From the NCBI RefSeq assembly GCF_000378505.1, contig NZ_KB899995.1:62001-126000 (forward strand): a stretch of 64,000 nucleotides of DNA, read 5' to 3'. Both the position numbers and the translations under genes were made by a program. This DNA is from Modicisalibacter luteus DSM 23508. GTDB lineage: Bacteria > Pseudomonadota > Gammaproteobacteria > Pseudomonadales > Halomonadaceae. Shown here in pieces: positions 63,266-64,000 of the stretch. The number at the start of each line of letters is the position of its first letter. Position 1 is the stretch's first letter. Under the pieces are notes generated by a model, which made no database searches, was not told the DNA's origin, and saw nothing but the letters and a program-made list of their open reading frames with translations.

Positions 63266-63287
63266 GGCCGGCTTGGGCCGGCCTTTT
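63266..63287 (+). terminator. Terminator of the glyA-sox operon
   Basis: Stem GGCCGGC / GCCGGCC with a four-base loop, then TTTT, directly after soxG. purU follows 31 bases later, so some read-through is possible. Confidence 0.8.
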
Positions 63288-63318
63288 CCCATATAAGCCG
63301 ACAACACGTAGGGACACC

Positions 63319-64000
63319 ATGAGCCGAATGGCCGATACCTGGATTCTTGCCGCCCAGTGCCCTAGCCGTCTGGGGACGGTAGATGTCGTGACGCGCTTCC
63401 TGAAAGAGCAGCGTTGTTACATCACCGAACTCAATTCCTTCGATGATCGATTGGGTGGCCGCTTTTTTATCCGTGCCGAGTTTCGCCCCGAAGTGGAGGG
63501 ATTCCGTGGGGAGGCGTTTCAGGAGGCCTTCGCGTCGCGTGCCGCGGAGTTCGATATGGACTTTGAGCTGACCCCGCCGGAGAAACGCACGCGGGCCGTT
63601 ATCCTTGTCTCAAAAGCCGATCACTGCTTGAACGACCTGCTGTATCGCTATCGCATTGGGCAATTGCCTCTCGATATTCGTGCCGTCGTTTCCAACCATC
63701 CGGACCTTGAGCCGCTGGCGAAGTGGCATGGCCTGCCTTACTACCATTGTCCGATCACTCCGGAGACCAAGCCGCAGCAGGAGGCGCAGGTAAGGAACAT
63801 CATCGAGGAGACCGAGGCGGAACTGGTCGTATTGGCGCGCTACATGCAGGTGCTGTCACCGGCCATGTGTGAGCTGTTGGCTGGGCGTGCCATCAATATT
63901 CACCATTCTCTTCTGCCTGGGTTCAAGGGCGCCAGGCCCTATCACCAGGCGTACGAGAAGGGCGTCAAGCTCGTCGGCGCGACGGCGCATTATATCAACA
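63319..64000 (+). CDS. purU: Formyltetrahydrofolate deformylase PurU (cut by the window end)
   Basis: First 227 codons only; the frame is still open at 64000. N-terminal ACT domain (about 8-85; ILAAQCPSRLGTVDVVTRFL, CYITELNSFDD) and the formyl-transferase fold with VVLARYMQVLSP and INIHHSLLPGFKGARPYHQA, where the Asn-His catalytic pair lies. It hydrolyses 10-formyl-THF to formate and THF, draining the one-carbon units made by the sarcosine oxidase. GGGA before ATG 63319. Common next to sox genes. Confidence 0.93.
   Translation, partial: MSRMADTWILAAQCPSRLGTVDVVTRFLKEQRCYITELNSFDDRLGGRFFIRAEFRPEVEGFRGEAFQEAFASRAAEFDMDFELTPPEKRTRAVILVSKADHCLNDLLYRYRIGQLPLDIRAVVSNHPDLEPLAKWHGLPYYHCPITPETKPQQEAQVRNIIEETEAELVVLARYMQVLSPAMCELLAGRAINIHHSLLPGFKGARPYHQAYEKGVKLVGATAHYIN

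Overview
The window looks like chromosome of a Gammaproteobacterium, most likely Halomonas or a close relative. This is inferred from GC-rich, dense coding, a Pseudomonas-like glycine-betaine catabolic gene set, the relatedness of rep, trmL and yfaZ to gammaproteobacterial families, and a BCCT and two SSS sodium symporters. No plasmid or phage backbone is visible.

Left part (1-27700). A housekeeping block holds a YfaZ-like protein, trmL, rep, a di-heme cytochrome c, tRNA-Arg(CCG) and a Cys-rich copper-binding four-helix protein. It is followed by an accessory stretch rich in gene debris: the C-terminal end of an aldehyde dehydrogenase, the N-terminal end of a zinc-type dehydrogenase, an IS30 transposase scrap and an aspartase/fumarase-type fragment. 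Between the debris lie intact units: an ArsR-controlled electrophile/quinone-reduction set (OYE-type reductase, ABM protein, MDR dehydrogenase), an exported MBL hydrolase, an ABC importer of the nitrate/sulfonate/taurine type with a DsrE protein, an M48 lipoprotein protease and a cold-shock gene. Then come a previously unlabelled GGA-rich RNA gene that looks like a CsrA-sequestering sRNA (RsmZ/CsrB type), an 1122-residue secreted protein combining CBM2-like, beta-helix and RTX modules, a Crp/Fnr regulator, a GAF-PAS-PAS-GGDEF-EAL protein and a hybrid histidine kinase.

Middle (27700-35400). An SSS transporter is followed by a 43-residue membrane peptide. A Cas2-like small protein comes next, then an EAL-CBS-GGDDF protein flanked by two paralogous small unknown proteins, and a cytochrome oxidase subunit II gene fused by deletion to the tail of a second cytochrome c.

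Right part (35400-64000). This is a nearly complete glycine betaine to glycine/serine route. GbdR-like regulator; dipeptidase-like protein, DUF5943-type protein, dgcA, dgcB, etfA, etfB (dimethylglycine to sarcosine, with electrons passed to ETF); exporters/importers (EamA, SSS, BCCT); gbcA and gbcB (betaine to dimethylglycine plus formaldehyde); fdhA (formaldehyde to formate); a LysR and a second GlxA-type AraC regulator; glyA-soxB-soxD-soxA-soxG (sarcosine to glycine plus methylene-THF, then serine); and purU (formyl-THF to formate), cut by the window end. Each demethylation product is accounted for within 28 kb. A three-way-junction structure lies between dgcA and dgcB, and the dipeptidase-like protein lacks the usual HxD metal ligands.
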